This document shows, in pieces, positions 8,282 to 18,259 of a stretch of 64,000 nucleotides of DNA. Position numbers and translations under genes: made by a program. This stretch comes from Streptomyces bauhiniae (GTDB lineage: Bacteria > Actinomycetota > Actinomycetes > Streptomycetales > Streptomycetaceae). The stretch's first letter is position 1. Every line of letters starts with the position of its first letter. A model generated the notes under the pieces. It saw nothing but the letters and a program-made list of their open reading frames with translations. It was not told the DNA's origin and ran no database searches. Location: assembly GCF_004784475.1 (NCBI RefSeq), contig NZ_SRRT01000001.1, forward strand, positions 620,001 through 684,000, written 5' to 3'.

Positions 8282-9589
8282 GTGGGACGACACAGTCGCC
8301 GGGGACCGGCTCCCAAGGGGGACGCCTCGGCCATAGAGGGCACCGACCCGGCGGCCGGGGGCACCCGGGACGTCACCGGGACGGGTGACTTCGCCGCACG
8401 CCCGCGACCGCGCCCACGGGGCGGTGAGCCGTGGAGCGCCGGATCTCAGGGTGCCTTCGGCGCGACCGTGAGCGGTGCCGGACGCCATGTCCCGTCGGAC
8501 CGGCGCGAGGACGACCGGGCGCCGGGCGCCTTCGGGTCCGCGCGGGGCGGCCATCCCGAGCAGCGTGAAGTGGGCGGCGGCTGGGGGGAGTTCGAGAACC
8601 GGCGCGCCACCCCGACGCCCTTCCCGAGGCAGCGGCGCGCGGAGCCGGCGGACACGGGTCCCGGACCGCGCCGGGAGTACCTGGACGCCTTCGCCGAGGG
8701 CGCCGCACCCCAGGCGCCCCGCCGTCCCGAGGTGCCCGGTCCGAGGACCGCGCCGGATGAGGGCGGGGCGCCTCCGGCGACCGTGCCCTCAGCAGCCCGG
8801 CACGGCGGCAAGGGTCGGGCCTTCACCGGGGTCGCGGCCGCCGCCGTGACCACCGTGCTCGCCATCGTCGTCGCCGGGCAGGTGGCCGACGGCCGCGCCC
8901 AGGGCGAGTCGCGGGCCCAGGCCGCCGGGGGCGCGCTGCCGCCCGCCGCCCAGGCCGTGCCCTCCAGCGCGCCGAGCGCCGTCCCGCTGACGTACGCCCA
9001 GAAGATGGGCCGGCTCTATCCCCTGGGGGCGACCCTCAAGGGTTCGGGCAGGTTCGACACCGTGCCCGGCTCGGCCAAGGCGCCCGGCAAGGGGCCGAAG
9101 ATGACCTACCGGGTCGACGTGGAGCAGGGGCTCGGCCTGGACGGGGCGCTGTTCGCCGACGCCGTGCAGCGCACCCTCAACGACGACCGGAGCTGGGCGC
9201 ACGGCGGGGAGCGCAGCTTCGAGCGGGTCTCCACCGGCAAGCCGGACTTCGTGATCACGCTGGCCAGCCCCGGCACGACCGCCGAGTGGTGCGCCAAGTC
9301 GGGCCTGGACACCACCGAGGACAACGTCTCCTGCGACTCGGCGGCCACCGAGCGCGTGATGATCAACGCCTACCGCTGGGCGCAGGGCAGCGTCACCTAC
9401 GGGGACGCCGAGATCTACGCCTACCGCCAGATGCTGATCAACCATGAGGTCGGCCACCGGCTCGGGCACGGGCACGTCACCTGCCAGAAGGACGGCGCGA
9501 TCGCTCCGGTGATGCAGCAGCAGACCAAGTTCCTCGACCACGACGGAATCCACTGCCTGCCCAACGCCTGGCCGTATCCCAAGAGTTGA
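8282..9589 (+). CDS. DUF3152 membrane-anchored protein with zinc-metallopeptidase-like motif
   Basis: 435 aa. About 180 residues of basic, Pro/Gly/Arg-rich, disordered cytoplasmic sequence precede one membrane span (GVAAAAVTTVLAIVVAG, about 184-200). The extracytoplasmic C-terminal DUF3152 domain contains NHEVGHRLGHGH (about residue 388), an HExxHxxGH zinc-protease motif, and two cysteine-bearing loops (WCAKSGLD, DNVSCDS) likely to form disulphides. Peptidase activity is inferred from the motif only. The start is the GTG at 8282, preceded by GGGCAGG, 8 bp after the hydrolase stop. Confidence 0.88.
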   Translation: MGRHSRRGPAPKGDASAIEGTDPAAGGTRDVTGTGDFAARPRPRPRGGEPWSAGSQGAFGATVSGAGRHVPSDRREDDRAPGAFGSARGGHPEQREVGGGWGEFENRRATPTPFPRQRRAEPADTGPGPRREYLDAFAEGAAPQAPRRPEVPGPRTAPDEGGAPPATVPSAARHGGKGRAFTGVAAAAVTTVLAIVVAGQVADGRAQGESRAQAAGGALPPAAQAVPSSAPSAVPLTYAQKMGRLYPLGATLKGSGRFDTVPGSAKAPGKGPKMTYRVDVEQGLGLDGALFADAVQRTLNDDRSWAHGGERSFERVSTGKPDFVITLASPGTTAEWCAKSGLDTTEDNVSCDSAATERVMINAYRWAQGSVTYGDAEIYAYRQMLINHEVGHRLGHGHVTCQKDGAIAPVMQQQTKFLDHDGIHCLPNAWPYPKS

Positions 9590-9610
9590 GGCGTGAGTGA
9601 ACGGCAGCGC

Positions 9611-9633
9611 ACTCATGTCACATTGACATGAGT
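9611..9633. promoter_or_regulatory. Perfect 10-bp inverted repeat (putative operator) overlapping a -35
   Basis: ACTCATGTCA at 9611-9620, a 3-nt CAT spacer, then TGACATGAGT at 9624-9633. The right arm contains most of the TTGACA -35 at 9623-9628. A perfect 23-bp palindrome lying on a promoter is the usual arrangement for a repressor operator. The regulator is not identifiable from this window. Confidence 0.7.
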
Positions 9634-9651
9634 CGCAAGTTCGTTCATATT
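9623..9651 (+). promoter_or_regulatory. Strong promoter for the Cys leader/peptide transporter operon
   Basis: TTGACA (9623-9628), 17-nt spacer, CATATT (9646-9651), then only 7 nt to the ATG at 9659. The predicted transcription start therefore falls on or next to the A of the start codon, so the downstream 31-codon ORF is expected to be leaderless. This is one of the best consensus promoters in the window. Confidence 0.75.
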
Positions 9652-9658
9652 TCTGCGC

Positions 9659-9754
9659 ATGTGGTCCCGTCACGCCGTCTTCCGCAGCGCCGCCATCGAG
9701 CTGGCGCTCATCGGTGTGACCGCCCTCTGCGTGGCCGACATCGACTGTCGCTGA
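9659..9754 (+). CDS. Leaderless 31-aa Cys-containing leader peptide
   Basis: Reads MWSRHAVFRSAAIEL then ALIGVTALCVADIDCR, with Cys at 24 and 30 and the stop at 9752-9754. The tail (VADIDCR) resembles the short Cys-containing leader peptides annotated upstream of sulfur and transport operons in Actinobacteria (Ms4533A type, from memory). In mycobacteria such leaderless Cys-rich ORFs act as cysteine-responsive attenuators. Here the peptide sits 184 bp upstream of a peptide ABC transporter. There is no Shine-Dalgarno sequence, consistent with leaderless initiation. The gap 9755-9938 contains a small hairpin (CACCTG/CAGGTG, 9852-9867) but no U-tract terminator, so any attenuation may be Rho- or translation-coupled. 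Confidence 0.65.
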   Translation: MWSRHAVFRSAAIELALIGVTALCVADIDCR

Positions 9755-9938
9755 CGCCGCCTTCCTGGCGTCCGCGTCGATGCGTGCCCTTTTCACCCTG
9801 CCGCCCGTGAGCCTCCTCGCGGGATCTCTCGACGACTGACGCCGGGGCCGGCACCTGTCCTCAGGTGTCTCATTCCTCGTCCCCATGTCTCACCCCTCGG
9901 ACAATCCGGGGGGTCCCCCCGAGAGGTCGTCATTTCCG

Positions 9939-11651
9939 ATGCGTCAATCGTCCGTCATAGCGCGCCGCGTGGCAGCGGCATCCGTCGGCCTGGTCGTGGC
10001 AGCGGGCGCCGCCGCCTGCGGCCCTGAGGACAACGATGCCAAGGGCGCCGGTGGCGACTCCACGCCCCACAAGGGCGGCACCCTCACCGTGCTGAACGCC
10101 GAGGCCCAGACCGACTTCGACCCGGCCCGCCTCTACACCTCCGGCGGCGGCAACGTCCCCTCGCTGGTCTTCCGCACCCTCACCACGCGCAACCGCGAGA
10201 ACGGCGCCGAGGGCGCCAAGGTGGTCCCCGACCTCGCCACCGACACCGGCCGCCCCAACAAGGACGCGACCGTGTGGACGTACACCCTGAAGAAGGGGCT
10301 GAAGTACGAGGACGGCACGCCGATCACCTCGGCCGACATCAAGTACGGCATCGAGCGGTCCTTCGCGCCCGAACTCTCCGGTGGCGCACCCTACTTGCGG
10401 GACTGGCTGAGCGGTGCCGCCGACTATCAGGGGCCGTACAAGGACAAGAAGGGCCTCTCCGCGATCGAGACGCCGGACGCGCGCACGATCGTCTTCCATC
10501 TGAACAAGCCCGAGGGCGAGTTCCCGTTCCTGGCCACCCAGACGCAGTTCACGCCGGTGCCGAAGGCCAAGGACACCGGTACCAAGTACGAGCAGCACCC
10601 GGTGTCCTCGGGGCCGTACAAGGTGGTCAAGAACCAGAACGACGGCGAGCGTGTCCTGCTGGAGCGCAACCCGCACTGGAGCGGTGACGACGAGCGCAAG
10701 GCGTACCCGGACAAGGTCGACGTGCGCTCCGGGCTCGACTCCTCCGTCATCAACCAGCGGCTCGCCGCCTCCCAGGGCGCCGACAAGGCCGCCGTCACCA
10801 CCGACACCAACCTCGGGCCGGCCGAACTCGCCCGCGTCAGCGGCGACAAGGGCCTCGCCGCCCGCGTGGGCACCGGTCACTTTGGCTACACCAACTACAT
10901 CGCCTTCAACCCGAAGGTGAAGCCGTTCGACGACCCCAAGGTGCGCCAGGCGATCTCGTACGCCGTCGACCGCTCCTCGGTGATCAACGCGGCCGGCGGC
11001 TCCGCGCTCGCCGAGCCCGCCACCACCTTCCTGCCCGACCAGAAGTCCTTCGGGTACACCCCGCACGACCTCTTCCCGGCGGGCAAGTCCGGCAACGCGG
11101 CCAAGGCGAAGGAACTGTTGAAGGAGGCCGGGCACCCGAACGGGCTGACCATCACCCTCACGCATTCCAACAGCAAGGACTTCGAGACCAGCCCGGAGAT
11201 CGCCACCGCCCTCCAGGACGCCCTGAAGAAGGCCGGGATCACCGTCAAGCTCCAGGGTCTTGAGGACAACGACTACCGGGACAAGATCCACAGCATCAAG
11301 ACCGAGCCCGGCTTCTTCCTCGCGCACTGGGGTGCCGACTGGCCCTCCGGCGGCCCCTTCCTCGCCCCGATCTTCGACGGCCGCCAGATCGTCAAGGACG
11401 GCGCGAACTTCAACACCGGTCTGCTGGACGACACGTCGGTCAACACCGAGATCGACGCCATCAACAAGCTGACCGACCTGAACGCGGCCGCCGCCCGCTG
11501 GGGCGCGCTGGACAAGAAGATCGCCGGTAAGGCCCTGGTCGTCCCGCTGTTCCACCCCGTCTACAAGCGCCTGTACGGCTCGGACGTCAAGAACGTCGTG
11601 ATCAGCGACTGGACCGGCGTGCTGGACATCTCCCAGGTCGCGGTGAAGTGA
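9939..11651 (+). CDS. Family 5 extracellular solute-binding lipoprotein (peptide ABC transporter)
   Basis: 570 aa. N-terminal signal peptide MRQSSVIARRVAAASVGLVV leads to AGAAAC, a lipobox-like end with the lipidated Cys near residue 28. The mature protein has the SBP_bac_5 features of OppA/DppA-type binding proteins: GGTLTVLNAE near the start, RTLTTRN, YTLKKGLKYEDGTPI, PVSSGPYKV, DPKVRQAISYAVDR and LLKEAGHPNG. I chose ATG 9939 because it begins the signal peptide and has GAGAGG upstream; the ATG at 9885 has no ribosome site and would spoil the signal peptide. It is the first large gene of the transporter operon. Confidence 0.9.
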   Translation: MRQSSVIARRVAAASVGLVVAAGAAACGPEDNDAKGAGGDSTPHKGGTLTVLNAEAQTDFDPARLYTSGGGNVPSLVFRTLTTRNRENGAEGAKVVPDLATDTGRPNKDATVWTYTLKKGLKYEDGTPITSADIKYGIERSFAPELSGGAPYLRDWLSGAADYQGPYKDKKGLSAIETPDARTIVFHLNKPEGEFPFLATQTQFTPVPKAKDTGTKYEQHPVSSGPYKVVKNQNDGERVLLERNPHWSGDDERKAYPDKVDVRSGLDSSVINQRLAASQGADKAAVTTDTNLGPAELARVSGDKGLAARVGTGHFGYTNYIAFNPKVKPFDDPKVRQAISYAVDRSSVINAAGGSALAEPATTFLPDQKSFGYTPHDLFPAGKSGNAAKAKELLKEAGHPNGLTITLTHSNSKDFETSPEIATALQDALKKAGITVKLQGLEDNDYRDKIHSIKTEPGFFLAHWGADWPSGGPFLAPIFDGRQIVKDGANFNTGLLDDTSVNTEIDAINKLTDLNAAAARWGALDKKIAGKALVVPLFHPVYKRLYGSDVKNVVISDWTGVLDISQVAVK

Positions 11652-11655
11652 CCCG

Positions 11656-12651
11656 GTGAGCGAAGCACTCGTCGCCGTCGAGGCCGCCGGGGCGGACATC
11701 ACCGCCCCGGCGGCCTCGGGGGCCCGTCAGTTCTGGCGGCGGCTGCGTGCGCAGCGGGCCGCCCTGGTCGCCGCGGCCGTCGTCGCGCTCCTCGTCCTGG
11801 TCGCGCTCGCCGCGCCGCTCCTCACCGCCCTCGAGGGGCAGGACCCCACCACGTACCACCCCGGTCTGGTCGACTCCGCGCGCGGCGGCGTGCCCATCGG
11901 GTCGCTCGGCGGGATCAGTGCCGAGCACTGGCTGGGCGTCGAACCGCAGACCGGCCGCGACCTGTTCGCCCGGCTGGTGGAGGGCGCCCGCGTCTCGCTG
12001 GGCGTCGCCTTCGCGGCCACGCTCATCCAGGTGCTCATCGGCGTCACCATCGGGGTGGCCGCCGCCATGGGCAGCCGCTGGCTGGACCAGGTCCTCAGCC
12101 GGATCACCGACATCATCGTCGCCCTGCCGCTCATGATCATGGCGCTGGCGCTGCTGGCCATCGTGCCCGCGAGCTTCCCCCGCCCGGTGCTGGTCGCGCT
12201 GGTCATCGGGCTGATCGCCTGGGGCAACGTCGCCAAGATCGTGCGCGCCCAGACGCTCACCCTCAAGGGGCTCGACCACGTGGCCGCCGCCCGGCTCAGC
12301 GGATGGGGCGCCGTGCGCGTGGCCCGCCGCGAGCTGCTGCCCGGCCTCGCCGCGCCCGTCATCACCTACGCCGCGCTGCTGGTGCCCACCAACATCTCCG
12401 CCGAGGCCGCCCTGTCCTTCCTCGGCGTCGGGGTGAAGCCGCCGACGCCCTCCTGGGGACAGATGATCACCGCGGCCGACGTCTGGTACCAGGCCGCGCC
12501 GCAGTACCTGCTGTTCCCGGCCGGCGCCCTGTTCACCACCGTGCTCGCCCTCACCGTCCTCGGCGACGGCGTCCGCACCGCACTCGACCCCCGCGCCGCC
12601 TCCCGGCTGCGCGTCGGCACCGGCCGCGCCCGGAAGGAGGACGCCGCGTGA
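11656..12651 (+). CDS. Peptide ABC transporter permease (OppC/DppC type)
   Basis: 331 aa with about six membrane helices. A first span after a cytoplasmic basic N-terminus ([17 protein letters not shown]) and a large periplasmic loop containing [16 protein letters not shown] are typical of DppC-type permeases. The EAA-like cytoplasmic loop reads [20 protein letters not shown], the site that contacts the ATPase. GTG start, 4 bp after the binding protein stop. The next permease overlaps it by 4 bp (GTGA). Confidence 0.9.
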   Translation: MSEALVAVEAAGADITAPAASGARQFWRRLRAQRAALVAAAVVALLVLVALAAPLLTALEGQDPTTYHPGLVDSARGGVPIGSLGGISAEHWLGVEPQTGRDLFARLVEGARVSLGVAFAATLIQVLIGVTIGVAAAMGSRWLDQVLSRITDIIVALPLMIMALALLAIVPASFPRPVLVALVIGLIAWGNVAKIVRAQTLTLKGLDHVAAARLSGWGAVRVARRELLPGLAAPVITYAALLVPTNISAEAALSFLGVGVKPPTPSWGQMITAADVWYQAAPQYLLFPAGALFTTVLALTVLGDGVRTALDPRAASRLRVGTGRARKEDAA

Positions 12652-13646
12652 ACGGCTTCGGCGGATTCCTGCTGCGCCGCGCGGCGGGCACGCTCATCAC
12701 CCTGCTCGCCGTCTCGGTCCTCGTCTACGTGGTCTTCTACGCCACCCCCGGCAACGTCGCCCAGATCACCTGCGGCCCGCGCTGCTCCCCGGAGCAGGTG
12801 CACCAGGTCGCGGCCCAGCTCCGGCTCGACGACCCGCTCTACCTGCGCTACTTCCATTTCCTGGAAGGGCTGTTCGTCGGCCAGGACTACTCCACCGGCA
12901 CCTCGGTCGAGCACTGCGCGGCGCCCTGCCTCGGGCTCTCCTACCAGAGCGACCAGCAGGTGCTCACACTGCTGCTGGCCAAGCTGCCGGTCAGCCTCTC
13001 GCTGGTGGCCGGCGCGATGGTGCTCTGGCTGGTCATCGGCGTCGGCACCGGCGTCCTCTCCGCCTGGCGGCGCGGCCGGCTCTCCGAGCGGGTGCTCACC
13101 GTGCTGACCCTGGCCGGCTGGGCCACGCCCGTGTTCGTGCTCGGGCTGGTGCTGATGATCGTGGTCTGCGGCGAACTCCAGTTGCTGCCCTTCCCGCAGT
13201 ACGTGCGCTTCGGCGACGACCCCGAGCAGTGGGCGTGGAACCTGCTGCTGCCCTGGCTGTCGCTGGCCCTGATCGAGGCCGCCGCGTTCGCCCGGCTCAC
13301 CCGCTCGGCCATGCTGGAGACGCTCGCCGAGGACCACATCCGCACCTTCCGCGCCTACGGCGTCGGCGAGCGGGCCATCGTCGGACGGCACGCCCTGCGC
13401 GGCGCGCTCGCCCCTGTCATCGCGCTCAACGCCAACAATGTCGGCTCCGCCATCGGCGGCGCGGTCCTCACCGAGACCCTGTTCGGGCTGCCCGGCATCG
13501 GCCAGGAGCTGGTGCACGCGGTCAAGGTCGTGGACCTGCCCGTGGTCGTCGGCATGGTCCTGGTCGTCGCCTTCTTCGTCGTCATCGCCAACGCCGTCGC
13601 GGACATCCTGTACGCGCTGGCCGACCGCCGGGTGGTCCTCGCATGA
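12648..13646 (+). CDS. Peptide ABC transporter permease (OppB/DppB type)
   Basis: 332 aa. [20 protein letters not shown] is the standard N-terminal span of DppB-type permeases, and the C-terminus carries [19 protein letters not shown], a family hallmark. The cytoplasmic EAA loop is [20 protein letters not shown]. Odd detail: the periplasmic loop has cysteine pairs [11 protein letters not shown] and EHCAAPCLG, four Cys not usual for this family, which could form disulphides. The start overlaps the upstream stop (GTGA), with GGAAGGAGG as ribosome site; it overlaps the next gene by ATGA. Confidence 0.9.
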   Translation: MNGFGGFLLRRAAGTLITLLAVSVLVYVVFYATPGNVAQITCGPRCSPEQVHQVAAQLRLDDPLYLRYFHFLEGLFVGQDYSTGTSVEHCAAPCLGLSYQSDQQVLTLLLAKLPVSLSLVAGAMVLWLVIGVGTGVLSAWRRGRLSERVLTVLTLAGWATPVFVLGLVLMIVVCGELQLLPFPQYVRFGDDPEQWAWNLLLPWLSLALIEAAAFARLTRSAMLETLAEDHIRTFRAYGVGERAIVGRHALRGALAPVIALNANNVGSAIGGAVLTETLFGLPGIGQELVHAVKVVDLPVVVGMVLVVAFFVVIANAVADILYALADRRVVLA

Positions 13647-15238
13647 GCCTGGTCGAAGTCACCGATCTCACCGTCGAGTTCGGCGCCCTGCGCGCCGTGG
13701 ACGGACTCTCCTTCACGCTGGAGAAGGGGGCCGCGCTGGCCCTGGTGGGGGAGTCCGGCTCCGGCAAGTCCACCGTCGCCGGCGCCCTGCTGGGCCTGCA
13801 CCGGGACACCGGGGCACGGGTCGGCGGCTCGGTCCTGGTGGCCGGCACCGACGTGGCCGCCGCCTCCGACGCCGAGCTGCGGGGGCTGCGCGGGGCCAAG
13901 GCCGCGATGGTGTTCCAGGACCCGTTGTCCTCCCTCGACCCGTACTACGCGGTGGGCGACCAGATCGCCGAGGTGTACCGCGTCCACACCCGGGCTTCCC
14001 GGCGGGCCGCACGCGCGCGTGCCGTCGAGGTGCTGGACCGGGTCGGCATCCCGGACGCCGTCCACAGGTCCCGGTCCCGGCCGCACGAGTTCAGCGGGGG
14101 CATGCGCCAACGCGCGCTGATCGCCATGGCGTTGGCGTGCGAACCCGAGCTGCTCATCGCGGACGAGCCGACCACCGCGCTCGACGTCACCGTGCAGGCC
14201 CAGATCCTCGACCTGCTGCACACCCTGCGCCAGGAGAACGGGCTCGGCCTGCTGCTCGTCACCCATGACGTGGGCGTCGCCGCCGAGAGCGCCGACGACG
14301 TGCTCGTGATGCGGCACGGGCGCGCGGTCGAACACGGGCCGCTGCGGCAGGTGTTGGCCGCACCGGAGCAGCCGTACACCCGCGAACTCCTCGCCGCCGT
14401 ACCGCGCGTGGACGCACCCCGTACCTCGTCCGCCGAGGAAGCGGGGGAGGCCGTGCTCGAAGCGACCGCACTGCGGCGGGAGTTCGGGCGCGGGAGGGGG
14501 GCGTTCACCGCCGTGGACGACGTCTCGCTGACCCTGCGCCGGGGGGAGACCCTCGGGATTGTGGGGGAGAGCGGCAGCGGCAAGACCACCCTGGGGCGCA
14601 TGCTGGTCGGGCTGTTGGAGCCCACCTCGGGCAGCATCCGGTACGACGGACGCGCGCACCGCGGGGTCGATCCGTCCGTGCAGATGGTGTTCCAGGACCC
14701 GGCCTCCTCCCTCAACCCCCGCCGTACGGTGGGCGATTCGATCGCCGACCCGCTGCGTGCGAAGGGGGAGCGGGACGACAAGGCCGTACGGGAGCGGGTG
14801 ACCGGGCTGCTGGAGCGGGTCGGGCTCGAAGCGGCCCACCACGACCGCTACCCGCACGAGTTCAGCGGCGGTCAGCGCCAGCGCATCGGTATCGCGCGGG
14901 CCCTCGCCGCCGACCCGCGCGTCATCGTCTGCGACGAACCGGTCTCCGCGCTCGACGTCACCACCCAGGCCCAAGTGGTCGATCTGCTGGACGAGTTGCG
15001 CCGGGAACTCGGGCTCGCGCTCGTCTTCATCGCGCACGACCTCGCCGTGGTCCGCCAGGTCAGCGACCGGGTCGCCGTCATGCGCCGGGGACAGGTCGTC
15101 GAGACCGGCCCGGCCGACGAGGTGTACGAGAACCCGAGCGACCCCTACACCCGCCAACTCCTGTCCGCCGTACCGGCGTTGGACCCGGAGGTGGCCGCGC
15201 GGCGCCGGGCCGCCCGGCGGGAGCCCGCTCCGGCGTAG
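13643..15238 (+). CDS. Peptide ABC transporter ATP-binding protein, DppD-DppF fusion
   Basis: 531 aa with two complete ABC cassettes in one chain. The first has Walker [10 protein letters not shown] (about 36), signature EFSGGMRQR (about 148) and Walker B LLIADEP. The second has Walker [10 protein letters not shown] (about 307), signature EFSGGQRQR and VIVCDEP. Each ends with the oligopeptide-type C-terminal region ([28 protein letters not shown]). The two-in-one arrangement replaces the separate DppD and DppF subunits of E. coli. Last gene of the operon; 202 bp separate it from the glycosyltransferase gene. Confidence 0.93.
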   Translation: MSLVEVTDLTVEFGALRAVDGLSFTLEKGAALALVGESGSGKSTVAGALLGLHRDTGARVGGSVLVAGTDVAAASDAELRGLRGAKAAMVFQDPLSSLDPYYAVGDQIAEVYRVHTRASRRAARARAVEVLDRVGIPDAVHRSRSRPHEFSGGMRQRALIAMALACEPELLIADEPTTALDVTVQAQILDLLHTLRQENGLGLLLVTHDVGVAAESADDVLVMRHGRAVEHGPLRQVLAAPEQPYTRELLAAVPRVDAPRTSSAEEAGEAVLEATALRREFGRGRGAFTAVDDVSLTLRRGETLGIVGESGSGKTTLGRMLVGLLEPTSGSIRYDGRAHRGVDPSVQMVFQDPASSLNPRRTVGDSIADPLRAKGERDDKAVRERVTGLLERVGLEAAHHDRYPHEFSGGQRQRIGIARALAADPRVIVCDEPVSALDVTTQAQVVDLLDELRRELGLALVFIAHDLAVVRQVSDRVAVMRRGQVVETGPADEVYENPSDPYTRQLLSAVPALDPEVAARRRAARREPAPA

Positions 15239-15440
15239 GAATTCGCGTGCGGAACGTCACCGTGCGGTCTCTTAGCGTGTCGGAACGCGGCTCGCCCGCG
15301 AAAGTTACGACCGTTCACCCCTTTTGGTGGTGCGGCGGACAACCGTCCGTCGCGCCACCGCCCTCTCCGCGTACGTTCGTCCCGCTGCGAGCCGCCGGGA
15401 CGACGGCGGCTCCCACACACGGGAGATCGGGGGTGCACGC

Positions 15441-17096
15441 GTGCGCATCGGACTGCTTACCGAGGGTGGCTATCCGTATGTCGGCGGTGACACCGGGCTC
15501 TGGTGCGACCGGCTCGTGCGCGGGCTCGGGCAGCACGAGTTCGACGTCTACGCGCTTCAGTGCGGCCGGCGGCAGGAGGACGACGGCTGGGTGCCGATCC
15601 CGCCGCAGGTCAGGCGGGTGCGCACCGCCCGGCTGTGGACGGCCGGGGACGACGGCGGCACGCTGGGCCGCCGCGCCCGCAGGCACTTCACCGAGCACTA
15701 CGGCGAGCTGCTGGGCGCGGTCTGCGACCTGCGGGAGGGCTCCCCCGCCGAAGTGGCGGACCGTTTCGGCAACGCGCTGTACAGCCTCGCCGAACTCGCC
15801 CGCGACACCGGTGCCCTGACCGGAGCCCTCCGCTCCGACCACGCCGTGACCGCCCTGGAGCGCGCCTGTCGCGCCCCCGGCGCACCGCGCGCGGCGCACG
15901 AGGCGCGCGTCCCCGACCTGCTGGCCGTCACCGACCACCTCGCCCGCGCCCTCGGCCCCCTCTCCCTCGACTGGTACGGCGAGGACGCCCTCGCCGCCGT
16001 CGACCTCTGCCACGCCACCTCCGGCGGCTCCGCCGCCCTGCCCGGCCTGCTCGCCCGGCACTTCTCCGGCGTGCCCCTGCTGGTCACCGAGTACGGCGTC
16101 CAGCTCCGCGCGCACTACCTCGCGCTCGGCCCCGACAGCGCCGCTCCGGCGGTCCGCGCGCTGCTCGCCGCCTTCCACGGGCGGCTCGCCGCCGAGGTCT
16201 ACCGGCGCGCCGAGATCCTCACCCCCGGCAGCAGCCACGCCCGGCGCTGGCAGGAGCGGTGCGGCGCCGACCGGGCCCGCATCCGCACCGTCCACCCGGG
16301 CATGGACGCCGACCGGTTCGCCGAGGTCGGCGAGGCGCCCGACCGCGCCGACGCGGACACGCTGGTGTGGGTCGGCCGGATCGAGCCCGGCCGGGACCTG
16401 GTCTCGCTGCTGCACGCCTTCGCCGAGGTCCGCAAGGAGGAGCCGCACGCGCGGCTGCGCATCGTGGGCGTGCCGGTGGGCGCCGAGGGGGAGGCGTACC
16501 TCGCGCAGTGCCGGGCGCTGGCCGCCCAGCTCTTCCCGGACGAGGCGGAGGGGCTGCACGCCGTGGGGGACAACCCCGTGTCGTTCACCGAGGTGGGGGC
16601 GCCCGAGGCGCCGACGCTGCCCGACGCGTACGCCGCCGGTGCGGTGGTCGTGCTGTCCAGCGTGGTCGAGGGGTTCCCGGTCAGCCTGGCCGAGGCGATG
16701 TTCTGCGGCCGGGCCACGGTGTCCACGGACGTGGGCGCGGTGGTGGAGGTCATCGGGGGCACCGGGCTCGTCGTACCGCCGCGCAATCCGAGGGCGCTCG
16801 CGGAGGCGTGCGTGGCGCTGCTGCGCGACCCCGAGCGGCGGGCGCGGCTGGGGGCGGCGGCGCGGGCGCGGGCGCTGGAGCTGTTCGGCGTCGAACAGAA
16901 CATCGCGGCATTTCACGGCATTTACCTGGAGATCATGTCGCACTGTCCGGTGCGCCGGGCCGCCGTGGACGAGGCGGGGGAGCCGCTGCCGTTCGCCGTG
17001 CCGGCCGAGGCGCATGTGCCCGGCCGGTGGACCGTGCCCACCTTGCTGCGGGGCTCAGCGGCGCCGGTCCGGGCCGGGGCGGAGGGGGCGCGATGA
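15441..17096 (+). CDS. PelF-like GT4 glycosyltransferase (DUF3492 domain)
   Basis: 551 aa. The N-terminus VRIGLLTEGGYPYVGGDTGL and the following DUF3492-type region match the acceptor half of PelF-type enzymes. The C-terminal half is a GT4 donor domain with WVGRIEPGRDLVSLL and VVEGFPVSLAEAMFCGRA, where the Glu-containing EGFPVSLAEAM loop binds the nucleotide sugar. In the Pel system PelF polymerises UDP-GalNAc/GlcNAc in the cytoplasm; the substrate here is not proven. GTG start at 15441 after GGGGGTGCACGC. Its stop overlaps the next gene by ATGA. It belongs with an epimerase and a spherulin-4 protein downstream. Confidence 0.88.
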   Translation: MRIGLLTEGGYPYVGGDTGLWCDRLVRGLGQHEFDVYALQCGRRQEDDGWVPIPPQVRRVRTARLWTAGDDGGTLGRRARRHFTEHYGELLGAVCDLREGSPAEVADRFGNALYSLAELARDTGALTGALRSDHAVTALERACRAPGAPRAAHEARVPDLLAVTDHLARALGPLSLDWYGEDALAAVDLCHATSGGSAALPGLLARHFSGVPLLVTEYGVQLRAHYLALGPDSAAPAVRALLAAFHGRLAAEVYRRAEILTPGSSHARRWQERCGADRARIRTVHPGMDADRFAEVGEAPDRADADTLVWVGRIEPGRDLVSLLHAFAEVRKEEPHARLRIVGVPVGAEGEAYLAQCRALAAQLFPDEAEGLHAVGDNPVSFTEVGAPEAPTLPDAYAAGAVVVLSSVVEGFPVSLAEAMFCGRATVSTDVGAVVEVIGGTGLVVPPRNPRALAEACVALLRDPERRARLGAAARARALELFGVEQNIAAFHGIYLEIMSHCPVRRAAVDEAGEPLPFAVPAEAHVPGRWTVPTLLRGSAAPVRAGAEGAR

Positions 17097-18253
17097 GGGG
17101 CGTGGACGGGACGGGGGCGGTGGCGGCGTCCGGGGCCTCTTCCGGCGCCGAGGCCGCTCCTCGCCGGGGTGGCGTCGACCCCGTGAAGGCGCTGCTGCAC
17201 CAGCACCGGGAGCTGTGCGAGCGGGCCGTGGACCCGCTGGAGATCGCGGCCGGGCTGGAGGCGCACGGCTTCACCGACCGCTCCGCCGCCCGCTACCGGC
17301 ACCGGGACGTGTTCTCGCTCGCCGAGGAGCTGTACGCGCGCGTCCCCCGCGACGCCGACCCGGCCCCCGAGCCCGCCCCCGGCCCCGCCCCGCGCATCCG
17401 CACCGGCTGGGTCCTGCTCACCCTGCTCCCCGGCGCGGTCGCCTCCGGCACCGTGGCGGGACTGCGGCTCGGCCCCGGCTCCGCCCGCCCCCTGGTGGCC
17501 CTCGGCGGACTCCTCGCGGTGACCCTCGCCGTACGCGCCGCCCTCGGCCGGGGCCCCCTCGCGGCCCGCCCCGGCACGGCCCCGCGGCCCTCCGCCCCCG
17601 TCTGGACCACCTGCCTGCTCGGGTACGCCCTCCTCGGCGACGGCCTGCTGGACGCCGTGGTGAGCGGCGGCCCCGACGCGCTGCCCACCGGCGCCCCGGA
17701 CGGCCCCTGGCCCGCCGCCACCGCGCCCGTACTGGCCCTTGCGCTGGCCTGCGCCCCCGCCGCCTGGTGCGCCCACCTCCTCGACCTCGGCGCCCGCCGA
17801 CGGCTCGCGGGCAGCCGGGGCCTGGAGGACTTCACCTCCGGGGCGCGCCCCCTGCTGCTCGGCGTCCTCGCGCTGTACCTGTCCGCCCTGACCGGCCTGC
17901 TCGCCCTCACCGGCGCCGTACTGCACGAGGACCCGGCCTACCCGCAGGCCCTCACCCTGGGCGCCCTGCTGTTCCTCGCCCGCCTCCTCACCGCACACCG
18001 GCACCGGCACGCGCCGGCCGTGATCCTGGGCGCGGCGGCCGCCGCCGAGGTGGCGGCACCGGCACTGGTGCTGAGCGGACGGCTCCCCGACTGCGGCTTC
18101 CTCGCCGTGCCGGTGACCACCCTGGTCGACCCCCTAGGGGTGACGGCCGTCCCCACCCTGACCTGCGCCTGCGCCGCCCTGACCCTCCTGACCCACGCCC
18201 TCCGCACCCTCACCCGAGCCTCGGCCCACGCGCCCGCGGGGGGCCCGGAGTGA
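17093..18253 (+). CDS. Multispanning membrane protein of the PelF-like operon
   Basis: 386 aa. A cytoplasmic N-terminal helical part (VKALLHQHRELCERAVDPLE, then EAHGFTDRSAARYRHRDVFS) is followed, after a Pro-rich linker, by about eight hydrophobic segments. I do not recognise a known family; it is too short and lacks the pattern of the 12-helix PelG exporter, but its position makes it the candidate membrane partner for polymer export. Translational coupling with the glycosyltransferase (ATGA overlap) supports a joint role. The final part is Ala/Leu-rich, ending APAGGPE. Confidence 0.75.
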   Translation: MRGVDGTGAVAASGASSGAEAAPRRGGVDPVKALLHQHRELCERAVDPLEIAAGLEAHGFTDRSAARYRHRDVFSLAEELYARVPRDADPAPEPAPGPAPRIRTGWVLLTLLPGAVASGTVAGLRLGPGSARPLVALGGLLAVTLAVRAALGRGPLAARPGTAPRPSAPVWTTCLLGYALLGDGLLDAVVSGGPDALPTGAPDGPWPAATAPVLALALACAPAAWCAHLLDLGARRRLAGSRGLEDFTSGARPLLLGVLALYLSALTGLLALTGAVLHEDPAYPQALTLGALLFLARLLTAHRHRHAPAVILGAAAAAEVAAPALVLSGRLPDCGFLAVPVTTLVDPLGVTAVPTLTCACAALTLLTHALRTLTRASAHAPAGGPE

Positions 18254-18259
18254 GGCACG

